DNA of 10,961 nt from Gryganskiella cystojenkinii. Taxonomy: Eukaryota; Mortierellomycota; Mortierellomycetes; Mortierellales; Mortierellaceae. The position numbers and the translations under genes are program-made. The notes below the pieces were generated by a model. That model was not told the DNA's origin and made no database searches. It was given only the letters and a program-made list of their open reading frames with translations. The stretch lies in the NCBI GenBank assembly GCA_015852425.1, contig JAAAIG010001082.1, positions 1-10,961 of the forward strand, given 5' to 3'. Within the stretch, counting starts at the first letter, position 1. Every line of letters begins with the position of its first letter. Below, piece after piece: positions 1 to 8,393 of the stretch.

Positions 1-124
1 TTTTTGAGGTTAAATACACCCTTAATTAATTAACAATAACCCTTAATAGAAGCTCTGAACTCGTCATTGGCTCTTTATTAATCGCTCGCGATTTATATTC
101 AGCATCTGTTTGATGATGTGACCA

Positions 125-196
125 GCAGGAATAGCTCAGTGGTAGAGCAGCCGACTGCAGATCGGCAGGTCCCCGGTTCAAACCCGGGTTTCTGCT
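125..196 (+). tRNA. tRNA-Cys (anticodon GCA), no intron
   Basis: The sequence folds into a complete cloverleaf. The acceptor stem is 125-131 with 189-195, including one G-T pair. The D arm is 134-148 with GG in the loop. The anticodon stem is 150-154 with 162-166, and its loop 155-161 carries GCA at 157-159. The variable loop is 5 nt (167-171), and the T arm 172-188 has a TTCAAAC loop. The base after the acceptor is T196, matching the U73 discriminator conserved in cysteine tRNAs, which supports the identity. Internal Pol III promoter elements are visible: A box at 132-142 (TAGCTCAGTGG) and B box at 175-185 (GGTTCAAACCC). No CCA is encoded, as usual in eukaryotes. It decodes UGC and UGU cysteine codons. 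Confidence 0.97.
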
Positions 197-203
197 TGCT
201 TTC

Positions 204-208
204 TTTTT
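204..208 (+). terminator. Pol III T-run terminator of tRNA-Cys
   Basis: Five consecutive T residues lie 7 nt after the tRNA 3' end, within a T-rich stretch (201-211). This is the standard Pol III termination signal. A weaker TTT lies just before it at 200-202. Confidence 0.8.
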
Positions 209-299
209 ATTAATTTTGGCCGACAAGAATGGTGGCGTTACCAACTAAAAAACGTGCCTACGGTGGTCAATGGAAAGAACGAGAATGCTCTCGACATTT

Positions 300-505
300 C
301 GTTTCTTTTTCTCTCTTTTTTTTTTTTTTGTCGATCTCCTCCTCTCTTGCTCTCTCTCGCTCTTTCTCACTCTCAATCTCTCTTTTTCTTTTTCGCTCAT
401 CAATTCATACCTTCATTCACTCTCATTTCTACACTCTTTTTCTTTCTTATTGTCTCCTCTCCAGAATAACGCATTCCTTATCCCACCGAAAGCGAAACAA
501 TTTTT
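300..505 (+). promoter_or_regulatory. Pyrimidine-rich promoter/leader region of the Hikeshi gene
   Basis: The 321 bases between the tRNA and the Hikeshi start codon hold no gene. They are dominated by a C/T tract with several (CT)n and poly-T runs on the coding strand, ending in a run of T residues just before ATG 518. Pyrimidine-rich stretches upstream of the start codon are common in fungal promoters and transcription start regions. Similar tracts precede the other two intact genes here. Long open frames through this tract encode only Ser/Leu/Phe-rich low-complexity sequence and are not credible proteins. I see no certain TATA box, and the exact start site cannot be read. Confidence 0.45.
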
Positions 506-517
506 TTTTTTGCTCCC

Positions 518-1699
518 ATGTTTGGCTGCATTGTCGCAGGTCGATTGGTGAGTCTTTGAAGTTGCATGAATTTCATTCATTCGGGCGAAGCAACAACTAC
601 AGCGCATAAACGCAGCGTAGAAGAAACACTTCTATCTTCGGAGGCAATGGAACAAGGAGGCCTAACGGAGACAGACAGTACAAACCCCGTCCAATCAGAC
701 CGTTGGACTTGTTAAAGTCTGTGCACGGTGTCCTGCATGCGACCATAGCCAGCTCGCCATTACTCTATTTTTTTTGGTTCTACCTCAATATTACGATATT
801 AGAAAGCTATTTACGTATTACTTACTTTCTTTATCTTATATTCGAGATAGGTCCAAACCAATCTCCAACAGGTCGATGTGAACAAGTTCACATTCCAACT
901 CGAGGATGCCGAAGCGATCAACCATATTGTCGTCTTTTTGCTCGGGACCATTCCTTTCCAAGCCGGTTTCGCCGCCACCGTGCATCTTCTCTGGCCCAAC
1001 AAGGACTGGCAATTACTCGGGATGTAAGTCCAGATTGACGCACGATCGAGACGAAAGCAGGGTGACTGTGGAAGCAACCATGAGTGACAGACTAACCATA
1101 TCTCTTCTCTGCTCGACAGGCTATCAAACGAAAAGTCGAGCGCGATCTTTCGATTGAAAGCAGCTGCAGGTGTCACACGTCCAGCTGGACAACAACTCCA
1201 CACGAATGACATGGCCATGGACGGTCCTTCGCAGTCTTCGTCTTCCATCTCTTCTACTTCCTCTGCGACCTCCACTTGTGCAAACCCAATTACAGCCACG
1301 CTCGGTATCTCAATAGAGCCGATCGACACAGTCATGGCCCAGATTAATAACAAGTCGACGGCTTTCACGAGTGCAACCTCCTTCAGTCAAACCAGTAACG
1401 CCCTTGTTCCTCTTAATAACAACTCAACGACAACCTCGGCTTCACCGGATTCTGTGGCGGCAGTCGCACAAAAGGTCATGAACCATCTCTACAATCATGT
1501 TACATCCTTTGCGACGGCGGTGTTACCCCAGGGATCGAACGTGCTTGTACCAACGGCTGGTCCCGGATCAGCTGCCACCGTTCTTGCCAGCAATAACGGA
1601 CCCGAATCAAGTTATTTGCCCGTCAAGGCGTTCAATGATTGGTACCAGAACGTGGTCCGGAAGGCCAAGGCCGATCCCTTGTTCCTTACCCGAGAGTAA
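518..1699 (+). CDS. Hikeshi/OPI10 family nuclear import carrier for Hsp70 (3 exons)
   Basis: Spliced model: exon 1 518-547, exon 2 851-1023, exon 3 1120-1699, giving 260 aa plus stop. Introns are 548-850 (GTGAGT...TAG, phase 0) and 1024-1119 (GTAAGT...CAG, phase 2, with ACTAAC at 1091-1096). The joined protein starts MFGCIVAGRL|VQTN, the hallmark N-terminus of the Hikeshi family. It continues with INHIVVFLLGTIPF, WQLLGMLSNEKSSAIFRL and GISIEPID, and ends with a helical region and a C-terminal FNDWYQ...DPLF motif, all collinear with the human protein. Known role of the family: binds ATP-loaded Hsp70 and FG-nucleoporins and carries Hsp70 into the nucleus during heat stress. In budding yeast the homologue is OPI10. 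At 260 aa it exceeds the 197-aa human protein because of Ser/Thr- and Asn-rich linkers around residues 100-115 and 140-160 and a Gly/Ala/Ser insertion before the C-terminal motif. The start is fixed by the conserved first ten residues, which alone make up the 30-nt coding exon 1. I see no defect. Confidence 0.95.
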
Positions 1700-2410
1700 A
1701 AAAAAACAACTTTTGAGTCTTCAATTTTGAGAATCAGAAGAAGGAGGTCTCAAAAGAATCACAAAGCATAAATCATAGTCATGGCGTGTAGCACTTGGCA
1801 CTTCCAAACCATTATCGTAATAATAACATGCCCGCCTGTCGTTTTAACAACAAATAGTAGGACGATGTGGAAAGATAAATAACCTCCTTCAGTTTCCACG
1901 CGTCTTTGTCCGGTTCGGACTGCGTTCCCTCCCCTCGTTTCGAAGAAGGAAATTTTTCGAGTTCGATTTCCACCGTCTGTCTCTCTTTCATATTTGTCTT
2001 TTCTTTTCGTTCAATTCTTTCATTCTGTCTCCATCAATTCATTTCATTTCGCAACCACATCCGCCTTCACTCACTTCGGGTGATTTCGAGTCTTTGTAGC
2101 CTCCTCTCCGACAATTTGCATTTTCCACTTACTCTGCATTACCACCGCACATTCGGGAGACACCTTCGTTTTCTCTGTTCCTGGAAACTGCAAAAGTGTC
2201 AACTTTTACACTTCATTCATTCTTTCGTTTCTAAATTGATCAACCTGCGCGCCTCGACTTCTTTCTTCTTCCTATTCGCTCGCCTTTTACTTTTTCAAAA
2301 TAATATAAACCAAGACACACGGCATCGCAAATACGCGGGATCAACAACCTCGACAGCACTCGACCGAAAGAGCAGTCAAAAAAAAGTAACCAGCCAAAAA
2401 ACAAAAAAGA
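1700..2410 (+). promoter_or_regulatory. Hikeshi 3' flank and pyrimidine-rich promoter/leader of the EEP gene
   Basis: This 711-base gap between two same-strand genes has no convincing protein gene. Its left part should carry the Hikeshi 3' UTR: AT-rich strings such as GATAAATAAC (about 1874-1883) resemble poly(A) signals, but the cleavage site is uncertain. From about 1965 to 2300 the plus strand is strongly C/T-rich, like the leader of the preceding gene. From about 2375 it becomes A-rich up to ATG 2411, typical of a fungal 5' UTR. A 187-codon open frame across 1906-2469 is Ser/Phe/Leu-rich translation of the pyrimidine tract and lacks any family resemblance. Confidence 0.4.
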
Positions 2411-5400
2411 ATGCAACCAAAGACCCGCACCGTGCCCAGTCCCCGGCCAGGAGAACTCTTGATCTATGACTGTCGACCGCCACCTTCCGTCTGGGGTTCA
2501 TCGTCTTTGGAAACACAATCAGGGGCAGCGGGATCGGGATCCACTATGGAAAACACCAGAATCAGAATCGACGACCACAACGACAGTTCGATCCTGTTGA
2601 CCGCTGGTCCTAGTATCTCATCGTCTTCACCTCCAACGCCGACGCCGGCCTGTCAAGACGCCAAGTTCAATAATAGTGCCTCGTCTCCATCTTTCTCGTC
2701 TGATCCAACAGGTAGAAAAACTCCTTTCATCCAGCTATTCTTATCCTCTCCTTCAACTTTCTTCTTTTAAGCGAGCCGGAGAAGAAACATTCTTTTTTTT
2801 GGTTACGGGCGAAGCTCAGTTTCTTGTCTCCCTCTCCTTACTTCTAAGATATGCCAAAAGGGCTCTTCAATCCTCTTTTCTCTCTTTCTCTCTCTCTCTC
2901 TCGCTCTCTCGCCTGACTTTTGTGGCTGCTCTTGTTCGATTTTTTATCCCTCTCCTTGCCCTTTCTCATCCCTCTTATCACGAGCAATACAACGCGACTG
3001 ACTGACTGATAGACATTCGCATTGACTTCCTCTCCCTTTTTTTGACGTCCTCTTTCTTCCCTCTTTAGATAATGATAACACCAACCCATCGTCACCACAC
3101 GCTGATCAACGGATCCGTTGTCTCCAATGGAACATTGAACGCAATTACAAACCGGAGGAGATCCTCGCAACCTTGACCGAATTGGATGCCGATATCTTGT
3201 GTATTCAAGAGATTGATATCGGTTGTCGACGGTCCGGTCATGATCGGGATCATTTCTTGGAGATCTGTGCCTCTCAGGGGTTATACGGTGGATTCGTCCC
3301 CGAATTTTGGGAACTTGAGGATCCAGCTAGAAAGGATCGGGATCAAGGCGGAGGTGTTCATGGAAACGCTATCTTGTCGAGATGGCCTGTCAATGGATTC
3401 CGTGTCTTGGATCATGTTCATCATGCCTACGAGTGGGAAAGGGACGGACACAAGCTGAACGAACCGAGATTGGGCAGGTAAGAGGACACACGCAAAAAAA
3501 AAAGAATCTGTAATGTTTTCACTTTGAATTGTGCTGCCAAGACTTTTTCTATCTTGTACGCGGCGTTTTTCTAACCTGTTATATGCACTTGACTTTCAAT
3601 CATACCGTTTTTAGACGCTTTACAATCGTGGCCGATATCCAAACACCCTCCGGTCCTCTGCTCTGTTATTGTGCCCATCTTGAGGTCTTTACAGGAATCG
3701 TTGGAAGAATCTCGGCCCTCAGTGACATCCTCGCAGACGCAGACCTTTACGCGGACCGATACCCATATCAGATTATCTTTGGGGACCTGAACACGATCTC
3801 TCATTCCATCGCTCGGCTCGCCAAGGCGATTTCTACGGATCAGTACCGCATCATGTCTGTTGGTTCTCACGAGGCGCAATGGTGGGATCAGAACTTGTGG
3901 AGTTGGCATGTTCAGGATGGCGAGTTTAATCTCGCCCTCGCTACAGGAGGCTGGTCCTGGCTTCGACGCTTCGGCATTTTGGGTCTCGGCACTGGAGCAA
4001 ACTCTACAGGTGTTTCGTTTTGGTCCGCGGATTCCAAGTACTCGGGATGGCTGAAACGACTTGTCGAGGCTGGATTGGATAAAGTCAGACAAGCACGTCA
4101 AGACCAACTCGCGAACGATATCTTTGTAAACCTGGAAAAGAGCCAAGAGATTCAACAAACTCGCTCTCTCGGTCGATTGAACAAGAGCTCGCTCTCAGCT
4201 CTGGAATCATCCTTGACTGGACTCAAAGACGCAAGAGACGACGAATCGTCTGTGGCGGCGACAATCGGGTCATCCGAGGGAGGTGGACGCACTGCCACGA
4301 CAGGCGAACGGGGCTTTCACGAGAACGTAGAGGGCAGCATGATCTTGGTCAATCGTCCTCGGTCGTATAGTATCAACACTTTGGACTCCAGTCTGATGGA
4401 CAAGAGCGATTACAATTATATCCGATCCGCCAACTCGACCTCGACTTCCTCACCGACTTGGTCCTTGCCTTCAACCTCATCACTCATGCAATTCGATCGA
4501 GAGGAAGAATATGAGGACGATGTTCAGCACGTCGAAGATTCTGGAGAGAGCCATCATCTGGATCCGAATGATCCCCACGGTATCACCAACACTGATAGCA
4601 TGGAGGAGGACTCTGCACGCCACCCTCGCCACCCTCGCCACCCTCAAGTAATTTCACCAGTAGCTGGATCATCTTTCCCTACGACGCCTTCGACACCTTC
4701 GCCTACACTGAGGCTCATTCCTCCGACGCCCAAACGTAGAAGATCAAAGGTTGTTGGATTCCAAGGCGGCGTCTCAGAAGAAGGTGTGGAAGAGGAAGGC
4801 CCCGAAGGCGAAGAAGACGAAGATGGAGACGACATTCAAGCAGAGGATCGCCGCGGAATCGTGCTGCAGTACGGTGGCGATGTGGAGGTGCGACCACTCC
4901 AACAAGATATTCAAGAACACATCCAGTTTGAGAACCAGGGCGAGGATGATCGCCGACAGCAACAACAGAAGCAATATACCCACCAACACAATCAACGAAT
5001 GCAGCAATGCCAACAACATTCAAGCAACACTCATGACCAAACAGCAGCAACATACCCTAATGACGAAACGATATCACGACCATTTCACGACAATGACATT
5101 TATGAATTTACGACTACAACAACGACAACCAACAACAAGATAATCTCGTCCACATATTCCTCCTTCCATGACCCTCAACCGCCCTTCCTGCTTTCCCATT
5201 TTGATGACGAAAATGACAAGGCTGCGGTCTCTTTCTTTGCAAGAGAGCGACTCTGGTCTGGATTTACACCATTGGTCCTGCATCAGGCTCGTAACCCAGG
5301 ATTTTACGATCCTTGGAACTCTGGCAAGGATCTGACTTTGCACAACCCGGCCTTCCTGGGTCTCCTGGCAGCAAAACTGGATTATACGCTCTTGCGGAAC

Positions 5401-5850
5401 TTGAGATGCGAGAGTCGAGCGATCGGGAACCATGATTATAGTGCGAGTGATCACAAATGGCTGTTGGTCGAGGTTGTCTTTGAACGCGAGTTCAAGACTT
5501 CGACCACTATCACCACCTCAACGAGCAGCGAGGAAAAGCAAGAGTCCGAGAACACAGAGAGAAAGATGCCGTCCAAGGAGCAGCAGTACCTGTGGTGGCG
5601 GGAAAGACGTCAACAATGGGGACAGCCTGTCCAGCCCTTGTCGTTACATCTTCATCATCACTATCATCATCAACAACAACGACAACAACAACAACAACAA
5701 CTTGAGAAGGAACAGGTTAAAGGCAAGGGTAAAGACAAGAAGATACGTCATTCGTCTTCTTCCTTAACGACGACCTCAGTCGTGATGGCGACCTTGACTG
5801 CCGTTGTGGCTATTGGAGGATACCTTTGGTGGACCCGAGGCGGCAAGTAG
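2411..5850 (+). CDS. Endonuclease/exonuclease/phosphatase (EEP) superfamily protein, tail-anchored, with a large internal insertion
   Basis: Spliced model: exon 1 2411-2711, exon 2 3069-3477, exon 3 3615-5850, giving 981 aa. Introns are 2712-3068 (GTAGAA...TAG, phase 1) and 3478-3614 (GTAAGA...TAG, phase 2, CTAAC at 3571-3575). ATG 2411 is the first after an in-frame TAA at 2387. EEP motifs appear in order: RCLQWNIE with N122; LCIQEID with E148; GGGVHGNAILSRWP; CAHLEV with H258; IIFGDLNT with D294 and N296; LDYTLLRN with D826; and SASDHKWLLVEV with D849/H850. These match the metal-binding and catalytic positions of the DNase I-like fold, so the enzyme should cleave phosphodiester or phosphomonoester bonds; the substrate cannot be told. 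Residues 1-115 are a Ser/Pro-rich tail. About 300-815 is mostly a low-complexity insertion with acidic, HPRHPRHP and poly-Gln/Asn stretches. Residues 958-976 are hydrophobic (VVMATLTAVVAIGGYLWW), followed by TRGGK at the stop, which suggests a C-terminal tail anchor. Confidence is high for the family, moderate for the exact exon 1 boundary. Confidence 0.9.
2860..2925 (+). repeat. (CT)n-rich low-complexity tract inside EEP intron 1
   Basis: Nearly pure TC/CT dinucleotides with short T runs lie in the 357-nt first intron of the EEP gene. On the minus strand this tract yields an Arg/Glu-repeat open frame that is an artefact. The intron also carries repeated CTGACTGACTGA around 2996-3010, which could supply a branch site, though it is further from the acceptor than usual. 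Confidence 0.6.
4618..4646 (+). repeat. Short 9-nt tandem repeat coding for His-Pro-Arg
   Basis: About three copies of a CGCCACCCT unit lie in frame and encode RHPRHPRHPQ within the disordered insertion of the EEP protein. The unit is a multiple of three, so changes in copy number would leave the frame intact. Confidence 0.7.
5644..5702 (+). repeat. CAT/CAA trinucleotide tract coding for His- and Gln-rich segment
   Basis: Runs of CAT and CAA codons encode HHHYHHQQQRQQQQQQ close to the C-terminus of the EEP protein, between the catalytic SDH motif and the hydrophobic tail. Such trinucleotide tracts are prone to length variation. Confidence 0.75.
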
Positions 5851-6370
5851 CGGTAGTGGTCCTTGATCATTCACACTAGATTTTTAGACCTTCAGAATCC
5901 TCAGAAACATAGAATCCGGAACCCCAAATAGTGTAACTTTTTGCTCAAATCAATAACGCGCACCGTCACGATGGATTGTCAACCTCGTTCCACGACAATC
6001 TCACGCTCTCCTACACCATGATGATTACAACAGACCCACCCGTCTCCCGTAGTCACCCTACTCTTTCTCCCCTGCTGCCTCTAGCAAGGGCTTTCCTGGC
6101 CCCCGAGATCCTGACTGACGTTGCCTCCTTCCTCAAAAATTTGTGATATCCAATTGTTCGTCGTATCTTCTACGGGACCCTGGCTCCCGAGTTTCTGGTC
6201 CAATCCAGTTTTGAAACGACTTCAATTGCCGTTCTCTCTGAAACGGAATGGCCGGAATAGTAATGAGTGAAAGAGTTCAATTTATATTCAGGTGTCTGAA
6301 AGTGCCTGTGGCGGCAATCCTTCACTTTACTACGGTTGTCATCCGTGGTGGTATAGAGGACAGGATCTCG
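5851..6370. other. Convergent intergenic region between the EEP and SET genes
   Basis: These 520 bases separate the stop codon of the plus-strand EEP gene (5848-5850) from that of the minus-strand SET gene (6371-6373), so they must contain both 3' ends. Possible poly(A)-type strings are AATCAATAAC near 5947 on the plus strand and an AATATAAA-like string near 6285 on the minus strand. The middle holds a short F-box-like coding fragment, listed separately. Confidence 0.5.
6018..6251 (+). pseudogene. Possible F-box-like gene fragment
   Basis: An open frame from ATG 6018 to TGA 6144-6146 encodes 42 residues and ends FLAPEILTDVASFLKNL, which resembles the PEIL...I..YL start of an F-box. Directly after it, in the next frame (from 6145), the translation continues DIQLFVVSS...WLPSFWSNPVLKRL. 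This recalls the W...F.P..W segment closing the F-box in many fungal proteins. The two halves would join with a single base change in length near the stop. F-box proteins recruit substrates to SCF ubiquitin ligases. The resemblance is short and judged by eye, so the fragment may be chance. If real, it is a remnant, because no long frame follows. Confidence 0.25.
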
Positions 6371-7148
6371 TCAAGGGCTATAAGTCTCACAATCAGGAAT
6401 AGGGATTCTGTAAACGCCCTTCTGGTAAACCCCAAACTCCTTAAGACAAGTCAACAATGCCTTTTGAACAGGCGTATCCAATCGTGACTGCAAGTAAATA
6501 TTGACCTGCTCTTGCGTCAAGACGATATCCATAGGACCATGTTGAACAGCCTCGGTCTCCAGTGTGGCCAGGACACGGTCAAGTTCAGGGTTTAAAAAAC
6601 TACTGCAATCCTTGGCCCAGGTCGAATGACCAAACTGACGGTAATCTTCAAAGATCTCGGTCCCTTTTGATACAAACTCAATGGTCCTTGACGCGAAAAT
6701 GGACTGGTGGCGGACTGGTTCAGCGTTGGGAATATCGGAATGATTGGTATCTAAGGGTAGCGGTGAGCATCAATATTGATTAGTATGAGATTCATAGTGT
6801 TTGTTGCTACAGCTCTATGATCTAATTTCTACGTTGGAAAACAAAAACGCATACAGTAGACTTACATCGGCCATTGTCAAGGCAAAATCTCACCACGTCT
6901 TCATTCCGTTCATAATAGCTAAAAGTCTCTACCGCCTGCAAGAACAGGCTCCAAGACGGAGAATGTTGAGCAGCACTTCGAAGGCGATGATACCTGGCTC
7001 TGTCGATGGGGATGTTACTCTCCTGCCGCACGCTCCACCAGACTGTGCCAGGTAACAAGTCTTCTTTTGCAAACACACCAAAGCCATGAATCGAGGACTT
7101 TGAACAATGCACAAGTTCAGGAGTCAATTGTTCTATCATCGTTGTCAT
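6371..7148 (-). CDS. Compact SET-domain protein, probable lysine methyltransferase (2 exons)
   Basis: Spliced minus-strand model: exon 1 7148-6866, exon 2 6750-6371, 220 aa plus stop. The intron 6865-6751 (115 nt) has GTAAGT, CTAAT about 30 nt before its 3' end, and TAG. It splits a codon in phase 1 to create LDNGR-Y-TNHSDIPN. SET motifs are in order: SSIHGFGVFAKEDLLPGTVWW (residues 18-38, SAM-binding GxG), FSYYE, the pseudoknot motif YTNHSDIPN (95-103, NHS), and GTEIFEDYRQF (124-134) with the likely catalytic-region tyrosine Y131. No pre-SET cysteine cluster is present, and after the domain only a single Cys (C143) follows W139. A helical tail of about 75 residues ends the protein. The whole protein is little more than the domain, like small stand-alone SET proteins of bacteria and some eukaryotes. 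Known activity of the family: transfer of methyl from S-adenosylmethionine to lysine. The target, histone or not, cannot be told. ATG 7148 follows an in-frame TGA; a second ATG lies at 7139. Confidence 0.9.
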
Positions 7149-7897
7149 TGTCGTATAGAGACCTCTGTGTTCTTGATGATGTCCTCAGCGCAAGACTTGC
7201 ACGATAGAAAAGGACGTCGATTATGGAACCAAAAAAAAAAAAAAAAAGCATAGTCGTTAGTACATGCTTTGCATAAAATACTAGAAAAAAGAACCATGTT
7301 CGATCAACTACCGATCCTTAATATGTAAGCTTTGTTCTGTTCAAGGTGGACAATTGCCGTACCTACGAAGAAACTGTTGATCTTTTTTTTTTTTTTTTGT
7401 GTTTTGTCGGCACCGAGCTCTGTATGTGTTTTTCTGGTGGTTGTCGCTACCCTATAACGAGTGAGGTCAGAAGATAAACAATTAAATGTCGGTCCTTCTA
7501 AATCGGGTTGTTGAGATTCACTAGGCAAAAGAAGAGAGCGAAAGAAAGGTCTCACTTGCGTTGAATCGTCAGCAAGGTAGGGACGTCAAGTCGACTGGGA
7601 AAGCAAAGCCAGGATATGGATGGATGGATGAAGGCGAAAAGAGAAAGAGAAAGAAAGGGCAACGAAGCAAACAAAAAATTACACGGTTCGCCTTGAATCT
7701 GAGAGCACTCGTGGGAATAAATTGGGAATATGTGGCGTGTGCTTCGGGAACAGAAAGGGAGGATGAGCTATGCATGACGATCAGTGAATTCGTTTTTACG
7801 AAAAACGTGTTTTTTTTTCTTCTTGTTTTTGACAATATAGCCAACCATTGCCCCACGGTATTGTTTGGAGAAGCGGAATTATTTGTCACGGAGGGTG
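7149..7897 (-). promoter_or_regulatory. Upstream region of the SET gene, pyrimidine-rich on the minus strand
   Basis: No credible gene is visible in these 749 bases. The plus-strand stretches GAAGAGAGCGAAAGAAAGG (about 7529-7549) and AAAAGAGAAAGAGAAAGAAA (about 7637-7656) are C/T-rich on the minus strand. They fit the leader style of the other genes and suggest transcription of the SET gene from roughly this position. Homopolymer runs occur at about 7230-7246 (A) and 7382-7399 (T). A TGGA repeat lies at 7617-7630. Open frames of 83 to 127 codons on either strand have low-complexity or unrecognisable translations that overlap each other. A 5' UTR intron cannot be excluded. Confidence 0.35.
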
Positions 7898-8084
7898 AGT
7901 CCATGTCTGATTTCACTGAAATTTTTCAGCGAATGCAGATTTGAACACAAAGTTCGATAATATTTTTTTTTTTCATTTTTTTTCATTTTTATTCAATCTT
8001 TGCAAAAGTGCAGACTATCTGACCTGTGCAAATATAAGGAAAATCTGCATTCACTGAAAATTTCAGTGAAATCAGACAAGGACT
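7898..8084. repeat. 187-bp foldback element with 44-45-nt inverted arms
   Basis: The left arm 7898-7942 and right arm 8041-8084 are reverse complements across their full length, with two mismatches (7903, 7930) and one extra T in the left arm. They are separated by a 98-nt T-rich loop. Each arm is itself partly palindromic: TTCACTGAAA followed by TTTTCAGTGAA. No open frame belongs to it and no clear target-site duplication borders it (GGAGGGTG to the left, GTATGTGG to the right). It could be a short non-autonomous foldback or MITE-like transposon, or a structured-RNA source. Transcripts in either direction would form a long, nearly perfect hairpin. Confidence 0.8.
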
Positions 8085-8393
8085 GTATGTGGTGAGAAAG
8101 CAGAGCAGACTGTGGATGTTATTTGCGTTCAGGTGCACGATGTGCCCCTGAGCAGGGACCCAAGAACCCACCGCCATCCGCTTTCTTTATTTGCGCGTCC
8201 CAGACGCCGCCTCCTCATATATGTACCATTCTCTCGTAAATGCACAATCGACCTCCTGTTGGCATGTATTTTTTTTAATTTATTTTGCCACGTTCATATA
8301 TGTGATAGCAGGAGGAGTAAGAAAGAAAAAGAACAGGGATCAGAAAACAGATGCTCAGACTGGGATATTCTTTAGTGGATTATCTCGGAATGA
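8085..8393. other. Intergenic stretch, no gene seen
   Basis: This stretch shows no recognisable protein or RNA. It contains TATATG-type AT-rich strings (about 8216-8222 and 8296-8302), a T run near 8269, and a purine-rich patch at about 8310-8350. Frames of up to 87 codons here have no family features. Confidence 0.4.

Noticed and set aside
26..244. Minus-strand 72-codon ORF over the tRNA
   Set aside because: It is the antisense translation of the tRNA-Cys gene and its flanks.
229..609. Plus-strand Ser/Phe/Leu-rich ORF of 126 codons
   Set aside because: It is the translation of the pyrimidine tract, overlaps the true Hikeshi start in another frame and has no conserved motif.
811..1368. Minus-strand 185-codon ORF
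   Set aside because: It is antisense to exons 2 and 3 of the Hikeshi gene, whose sense frame carries the family motifs.
2844..3170. Minus-strand Arg/Glu-repeat ORF
   Set aside because: It comes from the antisense of the (CT)n tract in EEP intron 1.
3571..4158. Minus-strand 195-codon ORF
   Set aside because: It is a shadow of the conserved EEP exon 3.
4618..4646. Short tandem repeat considered as a CRISPR-like array
   Set aside because: It is three 9-nt coding units without spacers, inside a protein-coding exon.
7230..7400. Poly-A (about 7230) and poly-T (about 7382) runs as ends of a retroelement
   Set aside because: There is no retroelement coding sequence, no flanking duplication and no matching body between them; homopolymers are frequent throughout the window.
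7561..7944. Plus-strand 127-codon ORF with a Lys/Arg-rich start
   Set aside because: Its start is the purine-rich antisense of the SET-gene leader and its end lies in the foldback arm. No domain is seen, and an overlapping minus-strand frame is equally open.
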